The translations under genes were made by a program, and so were the position numbers. The notes under the pieces were generated by a model that had not been told where the DNA came from, did not search any database, and saw only the letters and a list, made by a program, of their open reading frames with translations. This document shows, piece by piece, positions 32,712 to 42,176 of a stretch of DNA of 64,000 nucleotides; positions within the stretch are counted from its first letter, which is position 1; each line of letters begins with the position of its first letter. This stretch comes from Flavobacterium collinsii (GTDB lineage: Bacteria; Bacteroidota; Bacteroidia; Flavobacteriales; Flavobacteriaceae), in NCBI RefSeq assembly GCF_902804485.1, contig NZ_CADCST010000078.1, positions 62,001 through 126,000 of the forward strand, given 5' to 3'.

Positions 32712-35579
32712 TTACCCTACAAGGTTAATAATTTTACCAGGAACAATAATCACTTTATTTGGTGTTTTCCCATCTAACTGACGTAAAGTTCTTTCGTCCT
32801 TCATGACAATTTCTTCAATCTGCTCTTTGGTTAAATCTAAAGGCAATTCGATAGTGAAACGCATTTTCCCGTTGAAAGAAACCGGGTATTCTTTGCTCGT
32901 TTCTACCAGATGCTTTGCTTCAAAAACCGGGAAAGAAACTTCTGAAATCGAAGTTGTATTTCCTAACTGTAACCATAATTCCTCAGCAATATGCGGTGCA
33001 TAAGGCGAAACTAAAATGGCTAACGGTTCTAAAATGGCTCTTGAATGGCAATTTTGAGCAGACAATTCGTTTACACAAATCATAAACTGAGAAACAGAAG
33101 TATTGAAAGAAAAACTCTCGATGTCTTCAGCTACTTTTTTAATGGTTTTGTGCAACGATTTTAAGTTGTCTTTTGTTGGTTCGTCATTGTTAACGATTAA
33201 GCCATTGTTTTCATCAAAATACAATCTCCATAACTTTTTCAAGAAACCAAAAACTCCAGAGATTCCGGCAGTATTCCAAGGTTTAGCTTGTTCTAATGGC
33301 CCTAAAAACATTTCGTACAGACGCAGGGTATCGGCTCCGTATTCGTTACAAATATCATCCGGAGTTACTACATTATAATACGATTTCGACATTTTCTCCA
33401 CTTCACGTCCAACGATATATTTTCCGTTTTCATCAAGAATAAATGCTGCAGTATTAAAATCTTCTCTCCAGGCTTTGAATTTTTCGATATCTAATTCATC
33501 TGAAGAATTTACAAAATTTACATCTACACGTAATGGCTGTACATTTTGATCTCCAATTTTATTTTTAGACACAAAAGTATTCGTTCCTTCCAATCTGTAA
33601 ACATAGGCAGTCGTTCCCAAAATCATTCCCTGATTGATCAGCTTTTTGAATGGCTCTTCGGTTGGAGCAAAACCTTTGTCTTTTAAGAATTTGTTCCAGA
33701 AACGGGAGTACAATAAATGTCCGGTGGCATGTTCGCTTCCTCCAATATACAAATCAACACTTTCCCAATAGGCTAGCGCTTCTTTGCCTGCAAACTCGTT
33801 TTCGTTGTGCGCATCCATATAACGCATCCAGTACCATGAACTTCCTGCCCAACCCGGCATGGTATTCAATTCTAAAGGAAAAATCATTGCATGATCTACT
33901 AAGTCAGTATTAACAACTTTATTGTTTTTTGTATCCCAAGCCCAAACCGCTGCATTTCCTAATGGAGGCAAACCGTCTTCGGTTGGTAAATACTTTTCTA
34001 CCTCAGGCAAAATGATTGGCAAATGCTGCGCCTCGATCATCTTTGGCAAACCATTTACATAATAAACCGGGAAAGGCTCTCCCCAATAACGCTGACGGGA
34101 GAAAACTGCATCACGCAAACGATAATTGGTTTTTCCGACACCTTGCCCTATTTTTTCCAACTCGGCGATAGCGACCTGAGTGGCTTTTTTATAATTTAAT
34201 CCGTTTAAGAAATCAGAATTAGCGATCTCCACATTGTCTTTTGAACCGTATGCCGCTTCTGAAATATCAACGTTTGCAAAAATATTTTTGATCTCCTGCA
34301 TTCCGTTTTGACCTTTAAAGAAATTTGCAAAAGCATAATCTCTTTCGTCTCCGCAAGGAACCGCCATTACAGCACCTGTTCCGTAACCTGCCAAAACATA
34401 ATCGCCAATCCAAACCGGAATTGGTTCTTTTGTAAACGGATGTTCTGTATAAGCACCGGTAAATACGCCCGATATTGTTTTTACATCGGCCATACGCTCG
34501 CGCTCTGAACGTTTTGCTGTTTTTTCAATATATGCCTCAACCGCTTCTTTTTGCTCGAGACTTGTAATTTTAGCCACCAAATCATGCTCAGGTGCCAAAG
34601 TCATAAAAGTAACTCCAAAGATGGTATCAGGGCGGGTTGTGAAAACGTCAATTACTTCATCGTGATTTTTCAGTTTAAAAGTAACCATTGCGCCTACCGA
34701 TTTTCCAATCCAGTTTCTTTGTGATTCTTTTATAGATTCGCTCCAGTCGATCTCGTTTAAACCTTGTAGCAAACGCTCCGCATAAGCCGAAATGCGCATG
34801 CTCCACTGAGTCATTTTTTTACGAATCACCGGATAACCTCCACGTTCTGATACTCCGTTTACGATTTCGTCATTGGCCAAAACAGTTCCCAAACCAGGAC
34901 ACCAGTTTACTTCGGTTTCTGCCAAATAAGTCAATCTGTACTGCAAAAGAATTTTCTCTTGTTTGTCCGCCGAAAAAGCCTTCCATTCCTCAGCCGAAAA
35001 AGCTTCGATGTTATCATCAGAAACCGCATTTACAGTTGCATTTCCTTCTTTTTCAAAAAGAGCAATTAAAGTGGTTATATCTTCTGCTTTATCAGCATTC
35101 TTGTTGTACCATGAATTAAACAACTGGATAAAAATCCATTGTGTATGCTTGTAATAATCCGGATTTGAAGTTCGCACTTCACGGCTCCAATCAAATGAAA
35201 AGCCAATTTTATCCAACTGCTTTCTATATCCTGCAATTTGCTTTCCTTCTTTGTCTACTCCCCCGTCAATATTAACACGTGTTGTATCTTCAGGACGCTG
35301 TCCTGTTTGAATCGCATACTGTTCTGCAGGTAATCCAAAACTATCATAACCCATTGGGTGCAAAACATTGAATCCCTGATGTCTTTTGAAACGGGAATAT
35401 ACATCTGAAGCTATGTAACCCAGCGGATGCCCTACGTGTAATCCCGCTCCTGAAGGATAAGGAAACATGTCTAACACATAATGTTTAGGTTTTTCAGAAT
35501 TGTTTTTCGCCGCAAAAGTTTGGTTTTCTGCCCAATACTTCTGCCATTTCGTTTCGATTTCGTTTGGATTGTATTTCAT
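32712..35579 (-). CDS. leuS: Leucyl-tRNA synthetase
   Basis: 955 residues. The HIGH motif is in PYPSGAGLHVGHPLGYIASD (about 46-55), the editing domain lies in the middle (VFTTRPDTIFGVTFM, the conserved Thr-rich pocket), and the KMSKS motif is in GREVEKMSKSYYNVVTPDD. A long insertion between the HIGH motif and editing domain (residues 170-215, acidic and without catalytic motifs) is characteristic of Bacteroidota LeuS and explains the length over the usual 860-880. It charges tRNA-Leu and hydrolyses mischarged products. Transcribed alone and divergently from ftsX. Confidence 0.98.
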   Translation of the reverse strand: MKYNPNEIETKWQKYWAENQTFAAKNNSEKPKHYVLDMFPYPSGAGLHVGHPLGYIASDVYSRFKRHQGFNVLHPMGYDSFGLPAEQYAIQTGQRPEDTTRVNIDGGVDKEGKQIAGYRKQLDKIGFSFDWSREVRTSNPDYYKHTQWIFIQLFNSWYNKNADKAEDITTLIALFEKEGNATVNAVSDDNIEAFSAEEWKAFSADKQEKILLQYRLTYLAETEVNWCPGLGTVLANDEIVNGVSERGGYPVIRKKMTQWSMRISAYAERLLQGLNEIDWSESIKESQRNWIGKSVGAMVTFKLKNHDEVIDVFTTRPDTIFGVTFMTLAPEHDLVAKITSLEQKEAVEAYIEKTAKRSERERMADVKTISGVFTGAYTEHPFTKEPIPVWIGDYVLAGYGTGAVMAVPCGDERDYAFANFFKGQNGMQEIKNIFANVDISEAAYGSKDNVEIANSDFLNGLNYKKATQVAIAELEKIGQGVGKTNYRLRDAVFSRQRYWGEPFPVYYVNGLPKMIEAQHLPIILPEVEKYLPTEDGLPPLGNAAVWAWDTKNNKVVNTDLVDHAMIFPLELNTMPGWAGSSWYWMRYMDAHNENEFAGKEALAYWESVDLYIGGSEHATGHLLYSRFWNKFLKDKGFAPTEEPFKKLINQGMILGTTAYVYRLEGTNTFVSKNKIGDQNVQPLRVDVNFVNSSDELDIEKFKAWREDFNTAAFILDENGKYIVGREVEKMSKSYYNVVTPDDICNEYGADTLRLYEMFLGPLEQAKPWNTAGISGVFGFLKKLWRLYFDENNGLIVNNDEPTKDNLKSLHKTIKKVAEDIESFSFNTSVSQFMICVNELSAQNCHSRAILEPLAILVSPYAPHIAEELWLQLGNTTSISEVSFPVFEAKHLVETSKEYPVSFNGKMRFTIELPLDLTKEQIEEIVMKDERTLRQLDGKTPNKVIIVPGKIINLVG

Positions 35580-35647
35580 TTCTTTGAGTTGCTGAGTTAC
35601 CAGGTAACCTAGTTGCTAAGTTTTGTTGTACTGAATTATTAAGTCCG

Positions 35648-35655
35648 CAAATTTA
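35648..35655 (-). promoter_or_regulatory. TAnnTTTG promoter element of leuS
   Basis: TAAATTTG on the minus strand is a perfect match, 69 bp upstream of the leuS ATG. The leader contains CTGAGTTACCAGGTAACCTAG, an imperfect hairpin. Confidence 0.5.
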
Positions 35656-35745
35656 CATTTATTGTACGAAAGTTAAAACTTTGAACGTTATTAACTTCAT
35701 TTAAAGAAATTCTTTATTATTTTTACCCCATAATTTAAGCAAACT

Positions 35746-36621
35746 ATGAGTTCTAACTTTGATAAATTTCAAAAGCGCAGGTTAATTTCCTCTTATTTTT
35801 CGGTTGTATTAAGTGTATTTCTGGTTTTATTCCTTTTAGGAGTATTGGGATTATTCATTATCAACTCTAGAAAACTGGCTAATGATTTTAAAGAAAAAAT
35901 CGCGATGACGGTTTTCTTTAAAAACGAAGCCAATGATAGTGTGATAAAAGCTTTCAATACCGATTTAAAAAGAGCTCCTTTTGCAAAATCATTCGTTTAT
36001 GTAACAAAAGAGAAAGCGGCAAAGGAACACACTGACATTATTGGAGAAGATTTCCTGACTTTTCTGGGAGAAAACCCATTGTTGAACTCTTATGACATTC
36101 ACTTAAAAGCGGATTATGTTGAAAGAGACAGCATCCTTAAAATAGAAAGCAAACTGCGTCAAAATACCATGATTGAAGACATTGTTTACGACAAACAATT
36201 GGTGAATCTGGTAAATGACAACATCAAAAAAGTAAGTATGTGGATTTTGATTATTAGCGGTTTCCTTGCGGTAATTGCAGTTTTATTAATCAACAGCTCC
36301 TTGCGTTTATCCATTCACTCTAATCGTTTTATCATTAAAACCATGCAAATGGTTGGGGCAACCAAATCGTTTATTCGTAAGCCTTTTGTAATGCGCAGTG
36401 TAAAACTGGGAATGTTGGGTGCCGGTTTAGCCATTATCGCTTTAGTTGGACTTTTACTTTATGTAGAAACCAATTTCCCGGGCTTAGGCATTATAGAAGA
36501 CAAAGCCTTAATTGGATTGGTATTAGTAGCCGTATTCGGATTAGGAGTTTTGATTACATGGGTAAGTACTCACTTTGCAACACAACGTTTCCTGAATTTA
36601 AGAACCGACGATCTATATTAA
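35746..36621 (+). CDS. ftsX: Cell division protein FtsX
   Basis: 291 residues with four membrane helices (about 20-45, 165-190, 215-240, 260-280) and a periplasmic domain between the first two (KEKIAMTVFFKNEANDSVIKAF, FTYVTKEKAAKE-type segment). This is the FtsX version of the MacB-like permease fold. With the ATPase FtsE it controls peptidoglycan hydrolases at the septum. ftsE is not adjacent here. First gene of a run with DUF3098, uppP and truB, an arrangement common in Bacteroidota. Confidence 0.92.
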   Translation: MSSNFDKFQKRRLISSYFSVVLSVFLVLFLLGVLGLFIINSRKLANDFKEKIAMTVFFKNEANDSVIKAFNTDLKRAPFAKSFVYVTKEKAAKEHTDIIGEDFLTFLGENPLLNSYDIHLKADYVERDSILKIESKLRQNTMIEDIVYDKQLVNLVNDNIKKVSMWILIISGFLAVIAVLLINSSLRLSIHSNRFIIKTMQMVGATKSFIRKPFVMRSVKLGMLGAGLAIIALVGLLLYVETNFPGLGIIEDKALIGLVLVAVFGLGVLITWVSTHFATQRFLNLRTDDLY

Positions 36622-36701
36622 TTTTAGATCGCAGATTATAGATTTTAGATTGCAAATTTTTAAAAAGCCTTGGCTACGCTCAGCGGCACAAAAAAAATAA
36701 A

Positions 36702-36953
36702 ATGAAAAACAACAATAAAGAAGAACAGGCACCAAAACAAGAATTCCTTTTTGACGGAATCAACTACAAAATTCTATTAATCGGAATTGGAGTTATCGCT
36801 TTAGGTTTTATCTTAATGTCTGGCGGAGGAAGTAATGATCCGAATGTTTTTAATGAAGATGTTTTCAATTTCCGACGCATTCGTCTGGCACCAACAACCG
36901 TTTTAATCGGCTTTGGAATTACTATTTACTCTATTTTCAAAAAATCTAAATAG
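36702..36953 (+). CDS. DUF3098 small membrane protein
   Basis: 83 residues. There are two hydrophobic helices (ILLIGIGVIALGFILMSGGG and RLAPTTVLIGFGITIYSIF) separated by NDPNVFNEDVFNFRRI, which matches the DUF3098 signature. Members lie between ftsX and uppP in many Bacteroidota, as here. Function unknown; the conserved position suggests a cell-envelope role. Confidence 0.85.
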   Translation: MKNNNKEEQAPKQEFLFDGINYKILLIGIGVIALGFILMSGGGSNDPNVFNEDVFNFRRIRLAPTTVLIGFGITIYSIFKKSK

Positions 36954-36967
36954 ACTTTATTTAGCCC

Positions 36968-37031
36968 CCTTAGACTTCTTAGACCTTTAGATTATTTTGA
37001 TAATCTTTTATAAAATCTAAGAAGTCTAAGG
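36968..37031. repeat. Perfect 16-bp inverted repeat between DUF3098 and uppP
   Basis: CCTTAGACTTCTTAGA (36968-36983) is the exact reverse complement of 37016-37031, with a 32-bp AT-rich loop. It could attenuate read-through within the operon. Confidence 0.75.
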
Positions 37032-37057
37032 ATTCTAAAATTCTAACAATCTCATAA

Positions 37058-37855
37058 ATGAATACATTACAAGCTATCGTTCTTGCTATTATTGAAGGAA
37101 TCACCGAGTTCTTACCCGTTTCTTCAACAGGTCACATGATTATTGCCTCTTCCTTTTTTGGAATTGCTCACGAAGATTTCACCAAACTTTTTACGATTGT
37201 CATCCAGCTTGGTGCAATACTTTCTGTAATTGTTTTGTATTTCAAACGTTTCTTTCAAACACTTGACTTTTATTTTAAACTTTTGGTTGCCTTTATTCCG
37301 GCTGTCGTATTAGGTTTATTGCTAAGTGATTTTATCGATGGCTTATTAGAAAACCCTGTCACAGTTGCCATTTCTCTTTTAATAGGAGGATTAATTTTAC
37401 TAAAGGTTGACGAATGGTTTAACAATCCAAATGCTACCGAAAGTTCTTCGGAAATTACCTATTTACAAGCTTTTAAAATTGGTTTATTCCAATGTATTGC
37501 CATGATTCCGGGAGTTTCAAGAAGCGGAGCCAGTATTGTGGGTGGAATGTCTCAAAAATTATCCCGCACTACAGCAGCGGAATTCTCTTTCTTTTTAGCC
37601 GTTCCGACAATGTTGGGTGCCACGGTAAAGAAATGTTACGATTATTACAAAGCCGGATTCGAACTGTCTCACGATCAGATTAACCTATTAGTGATTGGAA
37701 ATGTCGTTGCTTTTATTGTAGCGCTTCTTGCCATCAAATCCTTTATTGGATTTTTGACTAAAAACGGTTTCAAAGTTTTTGGTTACTACCGAATCATCGC
37801 CGGAATTATTCTCCTGCTGATTCACTTTTTCATTCATCCACTTACGATTATATAA
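37058..37855 (+). CDS. uppP: Undecaprenyl-diphosphate phosphatase (BacA type)
   Basis: 265 residues, all-helical membrane protein. The two conserved regions are [18 protein letters not shown] (residues 11-28, with the catalytic Glu/His) and [13 protein letters not shown] (about 150). It removes one phosphate from undecaprenyl diphosphate so the lipid carrier can be reused for peptidoglycan and surface-polymer synthesis. The stop codon overlaps the truB start (TAATG), so the two are translationally coupled. Confidence 0.96.
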   Translation: MNTLQAIVLAIIEGITEFLPVSSTGHMIIASSFFGIAHEDFTKLFTIVIQLGAILSVIVLYFKRFFQTLDFYFKLLVAFIPAVVLGLLLSDFIDGLLENPVTVAISLLIGGLILLKVDEWFNNPNATESSSEITYLQAFKIGLFQCIAMIPGVSRSGASIVGGMSQKLSRTTAAEFSFFLAVPTMLGATVKKCYDYYKAGFELSHDQINLLVIGNVVAFIVALLAIKSFIGFLTKNGFKVFGYYRIIAGIILLLIHFFIHPLTII

Positions 37856-38550
37856 TGACTCCTGAAGAATATTTAGACGGACAGGTTTTATTGATTGACA
37901 AACCTTTAAAATGGAGTTCGTTTCAAGCTGTCAATAAATTAAAATACCTGTTAATTAACAAAGTTGGACTCCCTAAAAAGTTCAAAATTGGCCATGCCGG
38001 AACTTTAGATCCGTTGGCAACAGGGTTATTGCTTATTTGTACCGGAAAGTTTACCAAAAGAATTTCGGAGCTGCAGGGTCAGGCGAAAGAATATACGGGT
38101 ACTTTTTATATTGGAGCCACCACTCCATCTTATGATTTAGAAACCGAAATCGATCAGACTTTTCCAACTTCTCATATTGATGAAGCTTTGATTCACGAAA
38201 CAGTAAAACAGTTTTTAGGCGAAATCGATCAGAAACCACCTATTTTCTCTGCCATCAAAAAAGACGGCGTTCGCTTGTATGAGCATGCGCGTGCCGGAGA
38301 AACGGTAGAAATTGCCAGCAGAAAAACGACTATTCACGAATTCGAAATCACCCGAATTGCTTTACCTGAAATCGATTTTAGAGTCGTTTGCAGCAAAGGA
38401 ACCTACATTCGTTCTTTGGCTTTTGATTTTGGAAAAGCAATGAATTCAGGATCTCATTTAACCGTTTTACGCCGAACTAAAATCGGTGATTACGACGTAA
38501 AAAACGCAATCGACATTACTCTTTTTGAAGAAAGCCTTCAGACGGAATAA
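37855..38550 (+). CDS. truB: tRNA pseudouridine(55) synthase
   Basis: 231 residues. The catalytic block is KFKIGHAGTLDPLATGLLLICTGKFTK (Asp in TLDPLATG). KWSSFQAVNKLK at the N-terminus and CSKGTYIRSLAFDFGKAM later are further TruB motifs. It isomerises U55 in the T-loop of tRNAs. It lacks the extra C-terminal PUA domain of Escherichia coli TruB, as is usual in this phylum. Coupled to uppP by a one-base overlap. Confidence 0.96.
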   Translation: MTPEEYLDGQVLLIDKPLKWSSFQAVNKLKYLLINKVGLPKKFKIGHAGTLDPLATGLLLICTGKFTKRISELQGQAKEYTGTFYIGATTPSYDLETEIDQTFPTSHIDEALIHETVKQFLGEIDQKPPIFSAIKKDGVRLYEHARAGETVEIASRKTTIHEFEITRIALPEIDFRVVCSKGTYIRSLAFDFGKAMNSGSHLTVLRRTKIGDYDVKNAIDITLFEESLQTE

Positions 38551-38635
38551 AGCCTAACCTTTTTTAGAAACATTTAGCAAACCTGTATCTTTTCATTTTT
38601 TTTGTATTTTAGGCGGAGATTAAAATACCCAAAAA

Positions 38636-39934
38636 ATGAAAAACCACCTTTTGCTCTTACTGTTTGTCTTTGCGATATCCTCCTATAGTCAAACCGGCAA
38701 TCAAAAAATTATTTCCGTCGATATTGATAATTTCTGGGATGCCTACAGCAAAATCACCATTGAAAAAGACAGCGTAAAACAATACTCACTTTTACAAGAA
38801 CTATACATCGACAAAGCCAGTCCAGGCTTAAAGAGCTTAATTGAAGTTCGCAATTACACCTCTAAAGATTTTATAAATGCGATAAACAAGTATCCCAAAT
38901 TCTGGAATTCTTTAAAATCAAATACTTTAAACGCCAACGAGCTTTATCCGGAAATTGATGCCGACATCAATAAACTAAAACAAGCTTATCCCGATTTAAA
39001 GCCGTCGACTCTTTATTTTTCGATTGGAGCTTTCAGAACAAATGGAACGATTCAAGATGATCGAATTTTAATCGGGAGTGAAATGAGCCTTGCAGACGAA
39101 ACCACTATTGTTGACGAACTGCCCGTGTGGAGACAGTCTTTTTACAAAGAATACAATCCTAGAAAAAACATCGCACTACTCTGCACACATGAGTACGTAC
39201 ATACACAGCAAAAAGAACTGGTAGAAAATTTACTTTCGATGTGTCTGTATGAAGGTGTGGCCGAATTTATTTCCTGTAAAGTAACCGGAAAAAAGCCCAA
39301 TACTCCTGCAATTGAATTCGGAAAAAGCAATCAACAAAAAGTAATCGATCAGTTTATTACGGACTTATACCTTAGAAGCAACAATTACAATTGGATCTGG
39401 GGTGAAAACAAAAACAGCTTAAAAGCTAGAGATTTGGGCTATTATATTGGTTATGAAATTTGCGAACGTTATTACAATTCAGCCAAAGACAAAACAAAGG
39501 CAATCAAAACACTTATTGAACTGGATTATCACAATGAAAAAGAGGTTGCACGCATTGTAGATGGTACAAAACTATTCAACCAAAGCCTGAAACAATTGCA
39601 TCAGAATTACGAAAAACAAAGACCAACTGTTGTCTCTTTGTCAGCATTTAAAAATGGCAATCAAAAGGTAAAACCAGGACCAATCGAAATTACCATTACG
39701 TTTTCGGAACCACTAAACGGGCGCAGTACAGGCGTAGACTTTGGCCCTCTCGGCGAAAGCTTTTTTCCAAAAATAAACACAGAACGAATCTGGTCTTCGG
39801 ATATGAAATCGTGGACTATCAAAGCTGATTTAGAACCCGATCATCATTATCAAATTCTAATTTCAGACAGTTTCAGAAAACAAAACGGAACAAGATTGAA
39901 GCCCTTTTTAATCGATTTTAAAACCACTAAGTAA
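38636..39934 (+). CDS. Exported HExxH metallopeptidase-like protein with C-terminal Ig-like domain
   Basis: 432 residues with signal peptide MKNHLLLLLFVFAISSYSQ. The middle part has LLCTHEYVHTQQKELV, an HExxH zinc site, and a downstream Glu in LYEGVAEFISCKVTG, the arrangement of gluzincin or DUF2268-like putative proteases. Residues 335-432 (TVVSLSAFKNGNQKVKPGPIEITITFSEPLNG to FKTTK) look like a Big_5/SbsA-type Ig-like domain. No T9SS sorting domain is seen, so it is probably periplasmic. Substrate unknown. Confidence 0.75.
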   Translation: MKNHLLLLLFVFAISSYSQTGNQKIISVDIDNFWDAYSKITIEKDSVKQYSLLQELYIDKASPGLKSLIEVRNYTSKDFINAINKYPKFWNSLKSNTLNANELYPEIDADINKLKQAYPDLKPSTLYFSIGAFRTNGTIQDDRILIGSEMSLADETTIVDELPVWRQSFYKEYNPRKNIALLCTHEYVHTQQKELVENLLSMCLYEGVAEFISCKVTGKKPNTPAIEFGKSNQQKVIDQFITDLYLRSNNYNWIWGENKNSLKARDLGYYIGYEICERYYNSAKDKTKAIKTLIELDYHNEKEVARIVDGTKLFNQSLKQLHQNYEKQRPTVVSLSAFKNGNQKVKPGPIEITITFSEPLNGRSTGVDFGPLGESFFPKINTERIWSSDMKSWTIKADLEPDHHYQILISDSFRKQNGTRLKPFLIDFKTTK

Positions 39935-40220
39935 TACAGGGTTTAAACATTCATCATCATTATTCATGATGCTCGCACCATGCTGTTGTCAAAGCTCTTT
40001 CAGAGCAACGGGATTCAAACCTTTTATATCTTAACGATAATTGGTTGTATGTTAGATCTTTTACAACAAGTGATTTTTAAAATGATAAAAGTTTTTAGGT
40101 ACAACAAAAGGATCTCGTCGACATCCTTATCGTTCTTTATAATAAAAAAGAAAGAGTATGTATTTTATCTCTTTGCTACTTCTCAATTTGACACCTCAAT
40201 TCGATAGGGTTAAAAACAAA

Positions 40221-40258
40221 AAAAGCACATTACATCATGAATACCCATAGTAATGTGC
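40221..40258 (-). terminator. Intrinsic terminator on the minus strand
   Basis: On the minus strand GCACATTAC (from 40258 down) pairs with GTAATGTGC (to 40225) across a 16-nt loop and is followed by seven T, with no large gene upstream of it. This suggests a short minus-strand transcript. Confidence 0.65.
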
Positions 40259-40306
40259 CAACTTCTTGCAAAGTAGTTCTATTTCATAAGCTCTCGTTTT
40301 TTGAAG

Positions 40307-40384
40307 TTAGTAATGAGATACATTCTTCCCTCCAAACAACAAGCCCGAAACAAAATCGTAAAATCTTTCGAATAACTTTTTCAT
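40307..40384 (-). CDS. Possible 25-aa peptide gene or small RNA
   Basis: ATG at 40382-40384 to TAA at 40307-40309 encodes MKKLFERFYDFVSGLLFGGK followed by NVSHY, an amphipathic basic peptide. A terminator lies 49 bp beyond its stop. No clear promoter element was found, so this could equally be a small RNA with a chance frame. Confidence 0.35.
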   Translation of the reverse strand: MKKLFERFYDFVSGLLFGGKNVSHY

Positions 40385-40632
40385 GATAGTGTATTTTTTA
40401 ATTGTTAAACATTAAATAAACACCAATAAAAAGAGTAAATAAGAAAATGAATAATAGAAGTGGGATTACTCTCGCAAGATACAAAAATTAAAATCCACAC
40501 AAAATATTTTAATATATTTTTTATTACTAAAATTCTTATTTGCAACAGATTACCCGAAAAATAAGGGGTTTTAGCGATTTATTTCTTAACAACCACAATC
40601 GCATATTTTACTATTCCCACAATTGCATGAAT

Positions 40633-41373
40633 CTACAAAAGATCAAAAAACGCTTTATTTTTAAGTCCTTCAAGTATTTTCGCCGATGGCAAATTATCCC
40701 TGTCTATAAAGCTTTTCATCTCGGGAATATTATCACAGAAAATGATATCTAAAGAAAATCGATCATTTCCATAAATTCCGCGATGAATCATATTGGCAGA
40801 AAAAATCAATAGATCTCCCCGATTCAATTTTATAATTTTTCCCCGTTCTAAAGCATCGCTTTGCTGACAGCCGTTCAAAGCATTCCGAACATCAAACTCT
40901 TTTGGCAAATCCCATTCCCTATGCGTTTTTGAGATCAGTTCGATCCCGTGTTCGCTTTTCATCGGAATCCTGAAATGCACCACATTCTGAGTTTTAATTG
41001 CTTTCTCTTGATCTTCGGTTGCCATTCCGGTATATTGAATATCGCGATGCCAATAATTTTTCTGATCTGCATTTTTTGGATCAAAGAAAAGTTGTGTGTT
41101 CAAAAAGACAGGAGTCTTCGGAAAAATTTCACTCAGCAATTCTGCAAATTTGTCCTGAGAAATAAATTCAAAAAGAGCTATTTTTTCTTCTCCATTGAAA
41201 TATTCTCCAGAAGTAAGACTGTGACTGTTTAAAATTCCATTTTCATAATGCGCTGCATTGTCAAGTAACCAAAGTTCATGAAATTTAATCAGTTTCTCTT
41301 CAATATCGACAAGTTCCTCTTCAGAGAAAAAATGCTCCAGATAGACATATCCGGTTGGCTCATACCTTTTCAT
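40633..41373 (-). CDS. Phytanoyl-CoA dioxygenase (PhyH) family protein
   Basis: 246 residues. The PhyH fold is indicated by GYVYLEHFFSEEELVDIEEKL at the N-terminus, the iron-binding HRD motif in NYWHRDIQYTGM, and a distal His/Arg pair in MIHRGIYGNDRFSLDIIFCD that would bind iron and 2-oxoglutarate. It is a non-haem Fe(II)/2-oxoglutarate-dependent oxygenase; the substrate is not readable. Its ATG overlaps the stop of the thioredoxin-like gene (TAATG), so the two are coupled. Confidence 0.85.
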   Translation of the reverse strand: MKRYEPTGYVYLEHFFSEEELVDIEEKLIKFHELWLLDNAAHYENGILNSHSLTSGEYFNGEEKIALFEFISQDKFAELLSEIFPKTPVFLNTQLFFDPKNADQKNYWHRDIQYTGMATEDQEKAIKTQNVVHFRIPMKSEHGIELISKTHREWDLPKEFDVRNALNGCQQSDALERGKIIKLNRGDLLIFSANMIHRGIYGNDRFSLDIIFCDNIPEMKSFIDRDNLPSAKILEGLKNKAFFDLL

Positions 41374-41987
41374 TACTCCCGAATTTCGAGTAAACGCATT
41401 ATTTCCATAAGCTCGTTCTGAGTACTTAGTCCTTTATCAGCCAAATACCACAATTGCAAATCAGTTTTGATTTTTTCATCAATTACACCAAATTCTTTTT
41501 TATAGTTGGTCATTAATTCACTAGCTCCTTTTGGTCTTGGTCCCCAGTCAGCACGTGCAATTCCGGTTTCTTTACAAATCACAATTACTTTTGGAATTGC
41601 TCTTCCGCCGTTCGTGAGATACTGATTCATTAGTGCTTCATTTTCATCGCGAAAAACAATTCGGAGGTCGATCTTTTTATGAGAGGCCAAAGCCATTTTA
41701 TTAATAATAGGAAGTATTTGTGCCGCATCACCGCACCAGCCTTCAGAAATCACCAGCCAGATATAGTTATGTTTTAAATTTTCTAATTCGGAAGCTACCT
41801 CATCGGAAACTTTCATGGTTTTCTCCAGTCGGTTCATTCTGGCTTCATTCAGCTTGCTGTAATTGGTTAAGCTTTCAGATTGCTCATTACCGGTTGATTT
41901 CCCTTCTAATAGCAGATCGGTAACTATTTTTCGATATTCGGCATACGAATGACTGTTGAATAATGCTTTGGCTATAGTACTTTTCAT
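41373..41987 (-). CDS. Thioredoxin-like protein (Thioredoxin_9 type, WCGDA motif)
   Basis: 204 residues. The centre has YIWLVISEGWCGDAAQILPIINKMA, a thioredoxin-fold active-site position with only one Cys (WCGDA instead of WCGPC), followed by the cis-Pro strand region GGRAIPKVIVICKETG. This matches the Thioredoxin_9 group. A single Cys rules out the normal dithiol cycle, so a mono-thiol or non-redox role is likely. Coupled to the PhyH dioxygenase gene by a one-base overlap. Confidence 0.82.
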   Translation of the reverse strand: MKSTIAKALFNSHSYAEYRKIVTDLLLEGKSTGNEQSESLTNYSKLNEARMNRLEKTMKVSDEVASELENLKHNYIWLVISEGWCGDAAQILPIINKMALASHKKIDLRIVFRDENEALMNQYLTNGGRAIPKVIVICKETGIARADWGPRPKGASELMTNYKKEFGVIDEKIKTDLQLWYLADKGLSTQNELMEIMRLLEIRE

Positions 41988-42146
41988 ATTTAAAGTTTTT
42001 TTGAATTGTCTAAAATTACAACTTTTAAGAAAATTTAAAAAATGACTTTTGTCACATTCGTAGAAATCCCGAAGATCTACTTCAATTTAAAACGAAAAGA
42101 ACTATTATTTTTTTTAAAACATTATTTCTAAAAATCAGAATATGTC

Positions 42147-42154
42147 TATATTTG
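42147..42154 (+). promoter_or_regulatory. TAnnTTTG promoter element of pyrH
   Basis: TATATTTG is a perfect match and ends 22 bp before the pyrH ATG at 42177. Confidence 0.65.
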
Positions 42155-42176
42155 CACAAATTAACGCAACACAGAA

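Larger units (their letters stand above)
39935..40632. other. Gene-poor interval
   Basis: I see no well-supported large gene. A 75-codon open frame at 39980-40207 has no recognisable domain, composition or start context. The right half may hold a small minus-strand transcript (peptide 40307-40384, terminator 40221-40258). The rest is very AT-rich. Confidence 0.6.

Noticed and set aside
39980..40207. 75-codon plus-strand frame in a gene-poor gap
   Set aside because: No recognisable domain, no promoter element close by, composition of plain AT-rich DNA.
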